NCBI RefSeq assembly: GCF_900044055.2
Contig: NZ_FCOX02000012.1
Coordinates: forward strand, 105,599-169,598
Source of the DNA: Caballeronia calidae
GTDB taxonomy: Bacteria; Pseudomonadota; Gammaproteobacteria; Burkholderiales; Burkholderiaceae
DNA: 64,000 bases
Direction: 5' to 3'
The notes beneath the pieces are model-generated. The model did not search any database. It worked only from the letters and a program-made list of their open reading frames with translations, and was not told where the DNA came from. Each line of letters opens with the position of its first letter. The stretch's first letter is position 1. The translations under genes were made by a program, and so were the position numbers. Shown here piece after piece: positions 42,268-50,957 of this stretch.

Positions 42268-42420
42268 ATGAGCTACCTCTTCGCCCTGCTGCAAAAATTT
42301 GCCTCGCTGTTCGAGTCGCCGCACCTGCCGATGGACAGCGATTACTCGTATCAAGCGCGTTTCCGCGAATCCGAGCGTCAGCGCAAGGCCCGCGGCACGG
42401 CTTTCGGCTTCCGCCTGTAA
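42268..42420 (+). CDS. Small ORF, 50 residues, unknown function
   Basis: Begins MSYLFALLQKFASLFESPHL and ends in ARGTAFGFRL. The N-terminal 16 residues are amphipathic/hydrophobic and the C-terminal half is arginine-rich. CGGAG lies 7 bases before the ATG and the promoter has a perfect TATAAT, so it is likely expressed. It resembles short Burkholderiaceae proteins with an amphipathic N-terminal helix, but I cannot name the family. Confidence 0.6.
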   Translation: MSYLFALLQKFASLFESPHLPMDSDYSYQARFRESERQRKARGTAFGFRL

Positions 42421-42879
42421 TGCGCGGCTGACGGCGGCGCGGGAAACACAATACCAGCAACACACGACGGCAAACGCCGTACGACCCGCCCGCCAGTTTC
42501 TCGTTGTTCTGTAGTTTTTCTAGCGGTTCTTGATCTCGATTCGGCATCGAATCAGACATATCATCCCTCCGCGCTTCGCGCGCGCGACGCAGTACCTCTT
42601 CCTTTCGTCTTTCTGACACCTTTTTCGCAAGCCGCCTGCATCGAAAAAAGCATTCGGACTTGTACTCAGGCGACACGCCAAAAACCTCGGGTTTTCCATT
42701 TCTGCCGGCCGCAAAGCCTTATCCAGCAAGGCTCCGGCTATGGACGCGCGCAAAGGCCCTTATTCCAGTGTCGTATTTCCACATGTGGTTGTCGCAAATA
42801 GTCGGCTGACAGGACTTTTTTCTAGCAACTATGTATGCACAGCGCGGACGCACGTTCCGCCCACGCAAGGAGATATTCG
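42421..42879. other. Long intergenic region before the betaine transporter
   Basis: 459 bases with no supported gene. It holds a small hairpin (ACGGC-AAAC-GCCGT at about 42466) after the small ORF and lower-GC sequence with T-rich stretches up to the transporter leader. No known riboswitch pattern was recognised. Confidence 0.5.
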
Positions 42880-44058
42880 ATGAATTCCCCCAAGGTGGTA
42901 GTCGAAGGACTGTGCAAGGTGTTCGGCAACAGTCCCAAACAGGCGTTGGACATGTTGGCCGGCGGCGCGACGAAGGAAGAAGTCTTCAAGCGCACCGGAC
43001 AGATTGTCGGCGTACATAACGTCTCCTTCGATGTCAAGGAAGGCGAGATTTTCGTGCTCATGGGCCTGTCGGGCTCGGGCAAATCCACGCTGATCCGGCT
43101 CATCAACCGGCTGGTCGAACCGACCGCCGGCAAGGTGCTGATCGACGGCCGCGACGTGGCCGCCGTGCGGCGCTCGGAACTGACGGCGCTGCGCCGCAAA
43201 GACATGAGCATGGTGTTTCAGTCTTTCGCGCTGATGCCGCAGCGCACGGTTCTTTCCAACGCCGCATTCGGCCTCGAGGTCGCGGGCGTCGGCAAGAAGG
43301 AGCGCGAAGCGCGCGCGATGACCGTGCTCGAACAGGTCGGCCTCGCGCCGTTCGCCCAAAAGTTGCCTTCGCAACTATCGGGCGGCATGCAGCAGCGCGT
43401 GGGTCTCGCGCGGGCACTCGCGGTCAATCCTTCGCTGATGATCATGGACGAAGCGTTCTCCGCGCTCGATCCGCTGAAGCGCAAGGAAATGCAGAACGTG
43501 CTGCTCGATCTCCAGCGCGAGCAGCGCCGCACGATTCTCTTCGTGTCGCACGATCTGGAAGAAGCGATGCGCATCGGCACGCGCATCGCGATCATGGAAG
43601 GCGGCCGCGTCGTGCAGATCGGCACGCCGCAGGAAATCATCACGAATCCGGCCGACGACTACGTGGAAGCTTTCTTCGAAGGCATCGACACGAGCCGCTA
43701 TCTGACGGCCGGCGATCTCATGCAGACGGACGACGTGCCGCTCATCAAGCACTCGCCGCAGATCGACGCCTCGAGCGTCGCGGCGACACTCAACGGCAGC
43801 GCCGACTACGCGTTCGTGCTCGACGGCCAGCGCCGCATCCGCGGCTTCGTCGGACGCGATGTGAGCGGCAACGCGGTGCCGCAGATCAATCCCATCGAAT
43901 GCATCCAGCGCAGCATGGCGCTCGACGACGTCGTGAATCGCGTGGTGGCGAGTCCGGCGCCGCTGCCCGTCGTCGATGCTGACGGTTCGTACTGCGGCTC
44001 GATCAACAAGGCCAATGTCCTGAAGGTTCTTACGCACCATCGAGGTTCCCATGTCTGA
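42880..44058 (+). CDS. proV: Glycine betaine/choline ABC transporter ATP-binding protein
   Basis: A 392-residue ProV/OpuAA-type ATPase with Walker A GLSGSGKST, signature LSGGMQQRVGLARAL and Walker B LMIMDEAFSALD. A C-terminal CBS-type pair follows (about residues 275-390), the osmosensing module in this class. The ATG at 42880 follows AAGGAG; the 15-codon longer frame is not supported. It overlaps the permease gene by 8 bases. Confidence 0.92.
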   Translation: MNSPKVVVEGLCKVFGNSPKQALDMLAGGATKEEVFKRTGQIVGVHNVSFDVKEGEIFVLMGLSGSGKSTLIRLINRLVEPTAGKVLIDGRDVAAVRRSELTALRRKDMSMVFQSFALMPQRTVLSNAAFGLEVAGVGKKEREARAMTVLEQVGLAPFAQKLPSQLSGGMQQRVGLARALAVNPSLMIMDEAFSALDPLKRKEMQNVLLDLQREQRRTILFVSHDLEEAMRIGTRIAIMEGGRVVQIGTPQEIITNPADDYVEAFFEGIDTSRYLTAGDLMQTDDVPLIKHSPQIDASSVAATLNGSADYAFVLDGQRRIRGFVGRDVSGNAVPQINPIECIQRSMALDDVVNRVVASPAPLPVVDADGSYCGSINKANVLKVLTHHRGSHV

Positions 44059-44953
44059 AATCATTCCGCTTGGCAGTTGGGTGGACCACGGCGTCCACTA
44101 TCTCCTCGATCACGACGCGAAAACCTTCGACTCGATCGGCAAGGTCATCGAAACCTTCGCCGCGGCGGTCGAGCACGGCCTGCAGGCCATCCCGATGTGG
44201 GCGCTGATCGCGATCTTCGTCGGTATCGGCTTATGGCGCGTCGGCTGGCGATTCGCGGCGTTCGTGCTGGCTTCGCTATTGCTGATCTACGCGACGAACT
44301 TCTGGGATCAGATGGTCATCACGCTGGGCCTCACGTTGTCGTCGACGATCATCAGCCTGTTGCTCGGCATCCCGCTCGGCATCTGGACGTCGAAGAGCAA
44401 GTATGTCGAGATGGCCGTGCGCCCCGTGCTCGACCTGATGCAGACGATGCCCGCCTTCGTCTACCTGATTCCTGCCGCGATGCTGTTCGGTCTGGGCCGC
44501 GTGCCGGGGATCCTGGCCACCGTCATCTTCGCGATGCCGCCCGCCGTGCGTCTCACCGCGCTCGGCATCAAGCAGGTGAACCGCGAGATCGTGGAAGCGG
44601 GCCAGGCATTCGGCTGCACGCCGTTCCAGTTGCTCTACAAGGTGCAGATTCCGAACGCGCTGCCTTCGATCATGACCGGCGTGAACCAGACGATCATGAT
44701 GGCGCTGTCGATGGTCATCATCGCGTCGATGGTCGGCGCGGGCGGTCTCGGCAACGACGTGCTCGCATCGATTCAGCGTCTGGATATCGGCCTCGGCTTC
44801 GAGAGCGGCTTGTCGGTGGTGTTGCTGGCGATCATTCTGGACCGCATCACCGAAAGCTTCGGACGTTCGCCCGGCATGGCTCGCGCCCCGCTGTTCTCGG
44901 GTCTCAAGAGCGTGATGAAGGTACGCCGCGCACCGGCGGCGCAACAAGGCTAA
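44051..44953 (+). CDS. proW: Glycine betaine/choline ABC transporter permease
   Basis: A 300-residue ProW-type permease with six to seven helices. The cytoplasmic coupling motif region is QVNREIVEAGQAFGCTPFQLLYKVQIPNALPSIMTG. It overlaps proV and is followed 13 bases on by a GlxA-type regulator. Confidence 0.92.
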   Translation: MSEIIPLGSWVDHGVHYLLDHDAKTFDSIGKVIETFAAAVEHGLQAIPMWALIAIFVGIGLWRVGWRFAAFVLASLLLIYATNFWDQMVITLGLTLSSTIISLLLGIPLGIWTSKSKYVEMAVRPVLDLMQTMPAFVYLIPAAMLFGLGRVPGILATVIFAMPPAVRLTALGIKQVNREIVEAGQAFGCTPFQLLYKVQIPNALPSIMTGVNQTIMMALSMVIIASMVGAGGLGNDVLASIQRLDIGLGFESGLSVVLLAIILDRITESFGRSPGMARAPLFSGLKSVMKVRRAPAAQQG

Positions 44954-44966
44954 AAGAGGCTCAGGC

Positions 44967-45959
44967 ATGAAGCGCGACGCGATCGTCCCGGCGGTTACGG
45001 ATTCACCGTTGTCCAATCTCGCGCACTTCGGCTTCCTCACGCTGCCGAACTTCTCGATGATCGCGTTCACGAGCGCGGTCGAGGTGCTGCGCATGGCCAA
45101 TTACGTGGGCCGCGCGCAGCACTACCGGTGGTCGATCATCACGCCGGACGGCGAGCCCGCGCGAGCGAGCAACGGCATCACCGTGAAGCCGACGGTGACG
45201 CTCGACGAAGCGGGCATGCCGGACGTGCTGATCGTGTGCGCGGGCTGGCATGTCGCCGATTTTGTCGACGACAAGGTGATCGCGCTGCTGCAGCGCGCGC
45301 ACGAGGCGGGCATTCCGCTGGGCGGCATCTGCACCGGGCCGTATGCCCTGCTCGCGGCGAAGCTGCTGGACGGTTATCGCTGCACGCTGCACTGGGAGGA
45401 TATGTCGCCGGTCAACAAGCGCTTTCCGCATGTGCGTTTCGCGGACGAGCTCTTCGTGATCGATCGCGACCGCATGACTTGCACCGGCGGCACCGCGCCG
45501 CTCGACCTGATGCTCAATCTCGTCGGCATGCGGCTCGGGCAGGCGCATGCGGCGCAGGTGTCAGAGCAGTTCATCGTCGAGCGCATACGCGGATCGACGG
45601 ATTATCAGCACATTCCCGTCGATGCGCGTGTCGGTTTCTCGCGCGCGGAACTCGTCGAAGTGGTGCGGCTGATGGAGGCGAACATCGAAGAGCCCTTGTC
45701 GCTCGACGAGCTCGCGCGGCTCGTGCATCTGTCGCAGCGGCATCTGCAGCGCATGTTCAAGATGTTCCTCAACGTGTCGCCGACGCATTACTACCTGACG
45801 CTGCGTCTGCGGCGCGCACGCGAGCTCCTGCGCAATACCGATGCATCGATCGCGCGTGTGACGAGCATCTGCGGTTTCCACTCGCCTTGCCATTTCAGCA
45901 AGGCGTATCGCGCGCAGTTCGGGCATGCACCGAGCGTGGAGCGGCGTTTGTCCGCTTAG
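44967..45959 (+). CDS. GlxA/GbdR-type AraC-family regulator
   Basis: A 330-residue regulator. The N-terminal DJ-1/PfpI-like domain (about 20-200) contains GGICTGPYALLAAKLL. Two C-terminal AraC helix-turn-helices (about 225-325) read LSLDELARLVHLSQRHLQRMFKM and IARVTSICGFHSPCHFSKAYRAQFG. It resembles GbdR, the glycine-betaine-responsive activator of choline catabolism in pseudomonads. It lies inside the importer cluster, between the permease and binding-protein genes. Confidence 0.88.
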   Translation: MKRDAIVPAVTDSPLSNLAHFGFLTLPNFSMIAFTSAVEVLRMANYVGRAQHYRWSIITPDGEPARASNGITVKPTVTLDEAGMPDVLIVCAGWHVADFVDDKVIALLQRAHEAGIPLGGICTGPYALLAAKLLDGYRCTLHWEDMSPVNKRFPHVRFADELFVIDRDRMTCTGGTAPLDLMLNLVGMRLGQAHAAQVSEQFIVERIRGSTDYQHIPVDARVGFSRAELVEVVRLMEANIEEPLSLDELARLVHLSQRHLQRMFKMFLNVSPTHYYLTLRLRRARELLRNTDASIARVTSICGFHSPCHFSKAYRAQFGHAPSVERRLSA

Positions 45960-46051
45960 CGCGTTACTCATCTTTTTTCTGGTCCGCGCCGGCTTTCATG
46001 AGCCGCGCGCGCGGGCCGTGCCGTGCTTAAAAGAACCTGGGAGAGAGATAC

Positions 46052-46999
46052 ATGAAACGCTTGTGGATCGCGTCGATGGCTGCGGCGATGCTGTCGGGTG
46101 TATGCGTGGCGAATGCCGCCGAGCCGGCTGCGTGCAAAAACGTGCGCTTCGCGGATGTCGGCTGGACGGATATCGCCGCGACGACCGGACTGGCATCGAC
46201 CGTTCTTCAGGGTCTAGGCTACAACCCGACGAAGACGATCGCTTCGGTGCCGATCACGTTCGCGGGCGTGAAGAGCAAGCAGATCGACGTGTTCCTCGGC
46301 TACTGGTCGCCGACGATGGACCCGATGATCGATTCGTTCAGGAAGGCGAATCAGGTGAAAATCCTGCCGACGCCGAACCTGACGGGCGCGAAGTACACGC
46401 TCGCGGTGCCGGACTATGCGTATCAGGCGGGGATCAAGACTTTCAACGACATCGCGAAGAACTACGACAAGCTAGACGGCAAGATCTACGGCATCGAGCC
46501 GGGCAATGACGGCAATGCGCTCATCAAGAAGATGATCGACAGCAATATGTATGGGCTCGGCAAGTTCAAGCTGGTGGAATCGAGCGAGGCGGGCATGCTC
46601 GTGGAGGTGAATCGCGCGATTCGCGAGAAGAAGCCTATCGTGTTCCTCGGCTGGGAACCGCATCCGATGAACGTGCAGATGAAGATCGACTATCTCGCCG
46701 GCGGCGATGACGTGTTCGGGCCCAACTACGGCGAAGCGAAAGTGTTGACGGTCACGCCGACCGACTACGACACGCGCTGCCCGAATGTCGCGAAGCTCGT
46801 GTCGAACTTGCAGTTCACGACGGATATCGAGAACCACGTGATGCTGCCGATCATGAACAAGACCGACGCGAACAAGGCGGCGCGCGAGTGGCTGAAGCAG
46901 AATCCGGCCGTGCTGGATAAATGGCTCGCGGGCGTGAAAACGTTCGATGGGAAGGATGGGTTGCCGGCGGTGAAGGCTTATGTGGCGGGGGCGAATTGA
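46052..46999 (+). CDS. Choline/betaine ABC transporter substrate-binding protein (ChoX-like)
   Basis: A 315-residue periplasmic OpuAC-domain protein. The signal peptide MKRLWIASMAAAMLSGVCVANA is followed by GWTDIAATTGLASTVLQGLGY and FLGYWSPTMDPMID, with tryptophans likely to cage the quaternary ammonium group. GGGAGAGA lies upstream of the ATG. It completes the importer encoded by the preceding genes. Confidence 0.92.
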   Translation: MKRLWIASMAAAMLSGVCVANAAEPAACKNVRFADVGWTDIAATTGLASTVLQGLGYNPTKTIASVPITFAGVKSKQIDVFLGYWSPTMDPMIDSFRKANQVKILPTPNLTGAKYTLAVPDYAYQAGIKTFNDIAKNYDKLDGKIYGIEPGNDGNALIKKMIDSNMYGLGKFKLVESSEAGMLVEVNRAIREKKPIVFLGWEPHPMNVQMKIDYLAGGDDVFGPNYGEAKVLTVTPTDYDTRCPNVAKLVSNLQFTTDIENHVMLPIMNKTDANKAAREWLKQNPAVLDKWLAGVKTFDGKDGLPAVKAYVAGAN

Positions 47000-47043
47000 G
47001 TGCGTGGGCGCGCGTGTTTCGCGTGTCTCGTGCGCGCGTGCCT

Positions 47044-47571
47044 TCAAACGTTATCGGCATCACTGCACCAGCGCGCATGAAGCCGTCGAATGATAAAGAG
47101 CAAAGCAAGCGCAGCGGCCAGCATGCCGGCCCAGCAAGACAGGATCATGGTCGCGTGGTACGGCACTCTGAAGTCATCCGGTTCGATGTACGACGCAGGT
47201 GCAAGCAGGGCGGTCTTGAGCCATCCTGCCACGATGTAGGCACCGGAAAAGGTGCATACGATCAAGGTTGGAAATGACCATGCAGAGGTGACGACGTTTC
47301 GAGTGAAACGGGCAGCAGCAAACATGATGAGCGCAGCGACGAGCCAGCAGATCAACAGCGTAACGAGGAGATCGGCGTTCATGAGAACCTCTATGCCAAT
47401 AGGTTCCTCGACGCGGAGCGCTTCGAGCACGGAGCGAAGGAGTGAGGCCGTCCAGTAAGACATCATGCCTGATTCAAGCAGGATAAAGCGCGTCATCGCG
47501 GCACCGATCAGAATTGACGCGATGACCAAAGAAGAGGCGCGAACGACCGTCGGTAGCTTATTGCGCTTCAT
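47044..47571 (-). CDS. Membrane protein, probable immunity partner of the DUF2778 effector
   Basis: A 175-residue protein with about four hydrophobic helices (ASSLVIASILIGAAM, LLVTLLICWLVAALIMFAAARF, FPTLIVCTFSGAYIVAGWL, MILSCWAGMLAAALALLFII). Its start overlaps the effector gene's stop by four bases, so the two are translationally coupled. No family recognised. Overlap with a Tlde1-like toxin is the main reason for calling it an immunity protein. Codon and base use are less GC-rich than its neighbours. Confidence 0.6.
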   Translation of the reverse strand: MKRNKLPTVVRASSLVIASILIGAAMTRFILLESGMMSYWTASLLRSVLEALRVEEPIGIEVLMNADLLVTLLICWLVAALIMFAAARFTRNVVTSAWSFPTLIVCTFSGAYIVAGWLKTALLAPASYIEPDDFRVPYHATMILSCWAGMLAAALALLFIIRRLHARWCSDADNV

Positions 47572-48050
47572 TTCACGATAACCGTTCCATAGGCTCTGAG
47601 CAGCGTCGTACCGGGCAGTGGGAGCGCCGGCGGAGAGCGGCGAATGAAGCGCTGCAAAAACTCGAACTCGGCGGGATTCACAAGGGTAATACACCCCTCA
47701 CTCCGCTCTCGATCACCGACAGGATGCAGTCGGAAGTTACCGCGCGTGACGCCCTGTATGTTAGTGACGTCTCCGGTATTGGGATTCCAGAGCGTGAACC
47801 ACTTCGTCATGTCAGTCGACCCAAGGTGAGGCGCGAGCGCGTCATACACCGCTCCGAGCATGCCGCCCGACTGACGGTCTACGATGTAATACGTGCCTTT
47901 CGGGATCGGCCCGATTCCCTTCGACGCCACCGCATCAGGATTATCGCGACCGCGCATATGTCCGGAGAAAGCCTCGACTGTACCGTATCCAGAACATACG
48001 AGCGTCGATGTTTCTCTGCCATTCAAGGTGAATTCGCAGCGTATCGGCAT
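47568..48050 (-). CDS. DUF2778 (Tlde1-like) putative L,D-transpeptidase-type effector
   Basis: A 160-residue protein with the DUF2778 core: IPKGTYYIVDRQSGG, TLWNPNTG and the catalytic-type motif H109-x7-S117-E-G-C120 (LHPVGDRERSEGC). DUF2778 proteins include the Salmonella type VI effector Tlde1, which cleaves or alters peptidoglycan tetrapeptides in rival cells. There is no signal peptide with the start at 48050, as expected for a type VI cargo; a 33-residue longer start at 48149 exists. No other type VI genes are in the window. Confidence 0.75.
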   Translation of the reverse strand: MPIRCEFTLNGRETSTLVCSGYGTVEAFSGHMRGRDNPDAVASKGIGPIPKGTYYIVDRQSGGMLGAVYDALAPHLGSTDMTKWFTLWNPNTGDVTNIQGVTRGNFRLHPVGDRERSEGCITLVNPAEFEFLQRFIRRSPPALPLPGTTLLRAYGTVIVK

Positions 48051-48137
48051 TGGAAATGTCCGTGAGCATGACCTGAAAGTCAAGAACGCAACATTAGCCG
48101 CAACCGGTTTTGATGTGGATGGCTTTCTGTAAAACAA

Positions 48138-48169
48138 CAATGCCTTCAATCAAATACTTGAAGGCATTG
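48138..48169 (-). terminator. Terminator of the class II aldolase gene
   Basis: CAATGCCTTCAA-N8-TTGAAGGCATTG is a perfect 12-bp stem. Read on the minus strand it is followed by TTGTTTT. It lies 47 bases after the aldolase stop and separates it from the effector gene. Confidence 0.8.
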
Positions 48170-48216
48170 CCTGACAAAACTACGTGTTCCGACGTATCAA
48201 CGGCGGTAACCCGCCC

Positions 48217-48984
48217 CTAACTCCGATAATCCGTTCTCGCGCCGCCCTCGATCATCCTCAACGCTGCTTCCCACTGCAACGCCATAATCCCGTCCATTTC
48301 ATCCCGCCGATATTGCTCCGCGGTCAATTCACAAACTTTCCGCGACGGCAGATTCAATTCCGCATTCCCCGCCAACGCGCGAAGCTGAATCTCGCACGCT
48401 CTTTCCAGAAAATACATTTCCTGAAACGCCTCGGGAATCGATTTTCCGCAAGTCAGCAGACCGTGATTTTTCAAGATCATCGCGTTATGCGATCCGAGGT
48501 CATTGACGAGCCGATCCCGCTCCGCAAGATCGAGCGCGATCCCTTCATAATCGTGATACGCGAGATGCCCGTAGTACTTCAACGCATGCTGGCTGATCGG
48601 CAACAAGCCCTGCTTCTGCGCCGATACCGCCGCGCCCGCCGCCGTATGCGTATGCACGACGCACATCACGTCGGGACGCGCCATATGCACGGCCGAGTGA
48701 ATCGTGAAGCCCGCCGGATTGACGCGATACCGCTCCGGATCGTCGCTTGCACCCGCCGCGACCGGACGTCCCTCCTGATCGATGAGCACGAGATCCGACG
48801 CGCGCATTTCATCGAACAGCACGCCGTAGCGGTTGATCAGGAAGTGATGTTCCGCTCCCGGCACGCGCGCGCTGATGTGCGTGAAGATCATGTCCGTCCA
48901 GCGGAAATGCCCGATCACGCGATAAAGCGCCGCCAGATCGCAACGCACCTTCCATTCGTCCTGCGAATACCCGTGAGTCTGCAT
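48217..48984 (-). CDS. Class II aldolase/adducin family protein
   Basis: A 255-residue zinc-dependent aldolase-fold protein. Zinc-site histidines are in HTHTAAG (near residue 110) and in the later KNHGLLTCG segment. The family includes fuculose-phosphate aldolase and non-enzymatic adducin-like proteins; the substrate is unknown. The ATG at 48984 follows AGGAGG. It stands next to a GlxA regulator on the same strand. Confidence 0.88.
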   Translation of the reverse strand: MQTHGYSQDEWKVRCDLAALYRVIGHFRWTDMIFTHISARVPGAEHHFLINRYGVLFDEMRASDLVLIDQEGRPVAAGASDDPERYRVNPAGFTIHSAVHMARPDVMCVVHTHTAAGAAVSAQKQGLLPISQHALKYYGHLAYHDYEGIALDLAERDRLVNDLGSHNAMILKNHGLLTCGKSIPEAFQEMYFLERACEIQLRALAGNAELNLPSRKVCELTAEQYRRDEMDGIMALQWEAALRMIEGGARTDYRS

Positions 48985-49035
48985 GCCGTTCCTCCTTGGT
49001 TTGATGAGCCGCGGAAAACGTGGAGCGGATAAAAA

Positions 49036-50166
49036 CTAGATCGCCTGGGCGCGGCCCGGAAATACTTCGTCGTAGTCCATTGCCTGATTCGCTTCCTGCG
49101 CATCCTGCGCGCCGCCCTGCTCGCGATACATCATCGGCGGCACACCGAACTGCTTGCGGAACTCGCGGCCCAGATGCGATGCATCGGAGAAGCCGCAGCT
49201 CGACGCGATATCCGCCACGGTCTTGTCCGAGCTCGTCAAAAGCCACGCGGCCGTGCGCAGACGCACCTGCTTCGCGTATGCCTGCGGCGCCTTGCCGGTT
49301 TCCGCCTTGAAAAGACGTTCGAGCTGCCGTGTCGACAGATCGAGCTTGTGCGCGAGCTCATCGAGCGTGAGCGAGCGCCCGACGTGCTGCTCCATCAGCA
49401 GGATCGCCCGTTTCACCTTCGGATGCGTCGCGGGCGCGAGACCCGGCGGATGCGGCTGCGGCGCGTTGCCCTTCTGCATGTCGTCGACGAGCAGGATGCG
49501 CAGCGCCTTTTGCACCGTCGCGGTTTCGAAGTGACGCAGAAGAATGGCGGCGGCGACGTCGATCGATGCGCGCCCGCCCGAACACGTGATGCGCCTTCTG
49601 TCGATCACGAAGAGCCGGTCCGCGACGAGCGACTGTTCATCGGCATGCGGGAAGCGCTCCACGAAATCCCAGTAGTGGAACCAGCTCACGCAGATGCGAT
49701 GCCCTTCGAGCACGCCCGCGCGCATCAGCGAGAACACGCCCGTGCACATGCCGACGATCGTCGCGTTCGATGCGGCGGCGCGGCGGATGAACTGCAGCGT
49801 CGCGTCGCTGGCGGCGGCGCCGGAATGCAGCAGGCCGCCGACTACCACGACGTAATCGAACGGCTCGGCCTGATCGAAGGTTTCCCACGGCGTGATCTGG
49901 ATGCCGCAGCTCGCGCGCACCGGCGCGAGCGTCTCGCCGATCACGCTCCATGAGCAGCGCACCGGGCGGCTGTAGTCGCCTTCGTCGGCGGACAGGCGCA
50001 AGAGATCGACAAAACCGGAGAACGCGGTCAGCGTGAAGTTCGGCAGCAGGACGATGCCGAAGCGGATGCGTGATTTCGATTGACCGTCGACGGAAGACGG
50101 AGGAAGGGACTCGGCGGCGTTCATGCGGGCGACATGCGGCTGGATGTTATCCATCGAGCATAACAC
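49036..50166 (-). CDS. GlxA family AraC-type transcriptional regulator
   Basis: A 376-residue regulator with a DJ-1/PfpI-like N-terminal domain (GMCTGVFSLMRAGVLEGHRICVSWFHYWDF). AraC helix-turn-helices are at about 255-345 (LTLDELAHKLDLSTRQLERLFKAETG; SCGFSDASHLGREFRKQFG). It is near, and divergent from, the serine dehydratase/sarcosine oxidase operon, so it may be the sarcosine- or carnitine-type paralogue (compare SouR and CdhR in Pseudomonas); assignment is not possible from sequence alone. M5 at 50154 is an alternative start. Confidence 0.85.
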   Translation of the reverse strand: MLCSMDNIQPHVARMNAAESLPPSSVDGQSKSRIRFGIVLLPNFTLTAFSGFVDLLRLSADEGDYSRPVRCSWSVIGETLAPVRASCGIQITPWETFDQAEPFDYVVVVGGLLHSGAAASDATLQFIRRAAASNATIVGMCTGVFSLMRAGVLEGHRICVSWFHYWDFVERFPHADEQSLVADRLFVIDRRRITCSGGRASIDVAAAILLRHFETATVQKALRILLVDDMQKGNAPQPHPPGLAPATHPKVKRAILLMEQHVGRSLTLDELAHKLDLSTRQLERLFKAETGKAPQAYAKQVRLRTAAWLLTSSDKTVADIASSCGFSDASHLGREFRKQFGVPPMMYREQGGAQDAQEANQAMDYDEVFPGRAQAI

Positions 50167-50261
50167 TCGGCCGTGCGCCTCGGGCGTGCATCAGAAAGAA
50201 CGCGGCCGGCGTCGCGTGACGCCGGCCGCGTGAATGCCGAACGGATGAAGCAGGAAGCGCT

Positions 50262-50576
50262 TCAGCCGCCGAGCACGGCGAACGCCCACGCGAACGCGCT
50301 GCCGATGAGGGCGCCCGTCGAGCGGCCGAGCACGCTCGCGATGGTGTAATCGCCCCAGCGCTGTTCGACTTCGGCCTTCAACACGCCGAAGTAGCGCAGC
50401 ACGGGACCGATCGAGCAGAGCAGCATCAGCGCGGCCCAGACCGGCGCCTGACGTGTCAGCACGCGGTCGATCGCGAGCAGATCCATGGCCTCGAGCGCGC
50501 CGACCACAGCGGCGGCGATGAGGAAAGAGAGCACCCAGGATTTGAAGAACTGGTCGGTTAAGGCGTGAGATTCCAT
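50262..50576 (-). CDS. Small membrane protein of unknown function
   Basis: A 104-residue protein with two clear hydrophobic helices (WVLSFLIAAAVVGALEAMDLL; PVWAALMLLCSIGPVLRYF) and a short C-terminal one (GALIGSAFAWAFAVL). The ATG at 50576 (MESHALTDQFF) is preferred over the arginine-rich longer form from 50762. No family recognised. Confidence 0.65.
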   Translation of the reverse strand: MESHALTDQFFKSWVLSFLIAAAVVGALEAMDLLAIDRVLTRQAPVWAALMLLCSIGPVLRYFGVLKAEVEQRWGDYTIASVLGRSTGALIGSAFAWAFAVLGG

Positions 50577-50957
50577 TGATTCGAACCGGAAGAGAAAGGC
50601 GTGCTCCGAAACCCTTAGGCCCGGCGCATTTGGAGACCTAGGGAATATACCGATGCGGGTTCTTCCGACGCTTCGGACCAGTCTCAAAAACCGGGGAAGT
50701 GCAACGAAGATGCGCAAGAACGCGCCGAATGCGAAATGGCCTGTTACGCGCGTGCGCGTCATCTCGCGGACCTCGAATCGTCTGCCGACTTGCTTCCGGA
50801 CGTCGAAAACCTCGTAAAAGCGCCGCCCGCGTCACGCGAAAAAGGCCGCTGGCGCCGCTATCCCATTTCGACGGCGTTTTTGTTCTATCGAGTCTTTTTA
50901 GGGTTTGGTGCAATGAGCGCCATACCGAAATCGCTCGCTTAACCCAAGGACACGCCA
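50577..50957. other. Long leader region upstream of sdaA-soxBDAG
   Basis: 381 bases between divergent genes. A 68-codon ORF (50736-50942, MACYARARHLADLESS) has coding-like third-position bias but no Shine-Dalgarno and ends 15 bases before sdaA; I do not call it a gene. No glycine-riboswitch pattern was recognised. Confidence 0.45.

Noticed and set aside
50577..50957. A possible glycine riboswitch before sdaA-soxBDAG
   Set aside because: I could not find the conserved aptamer cores in either orientation; only unstructured leader sequence is seen.
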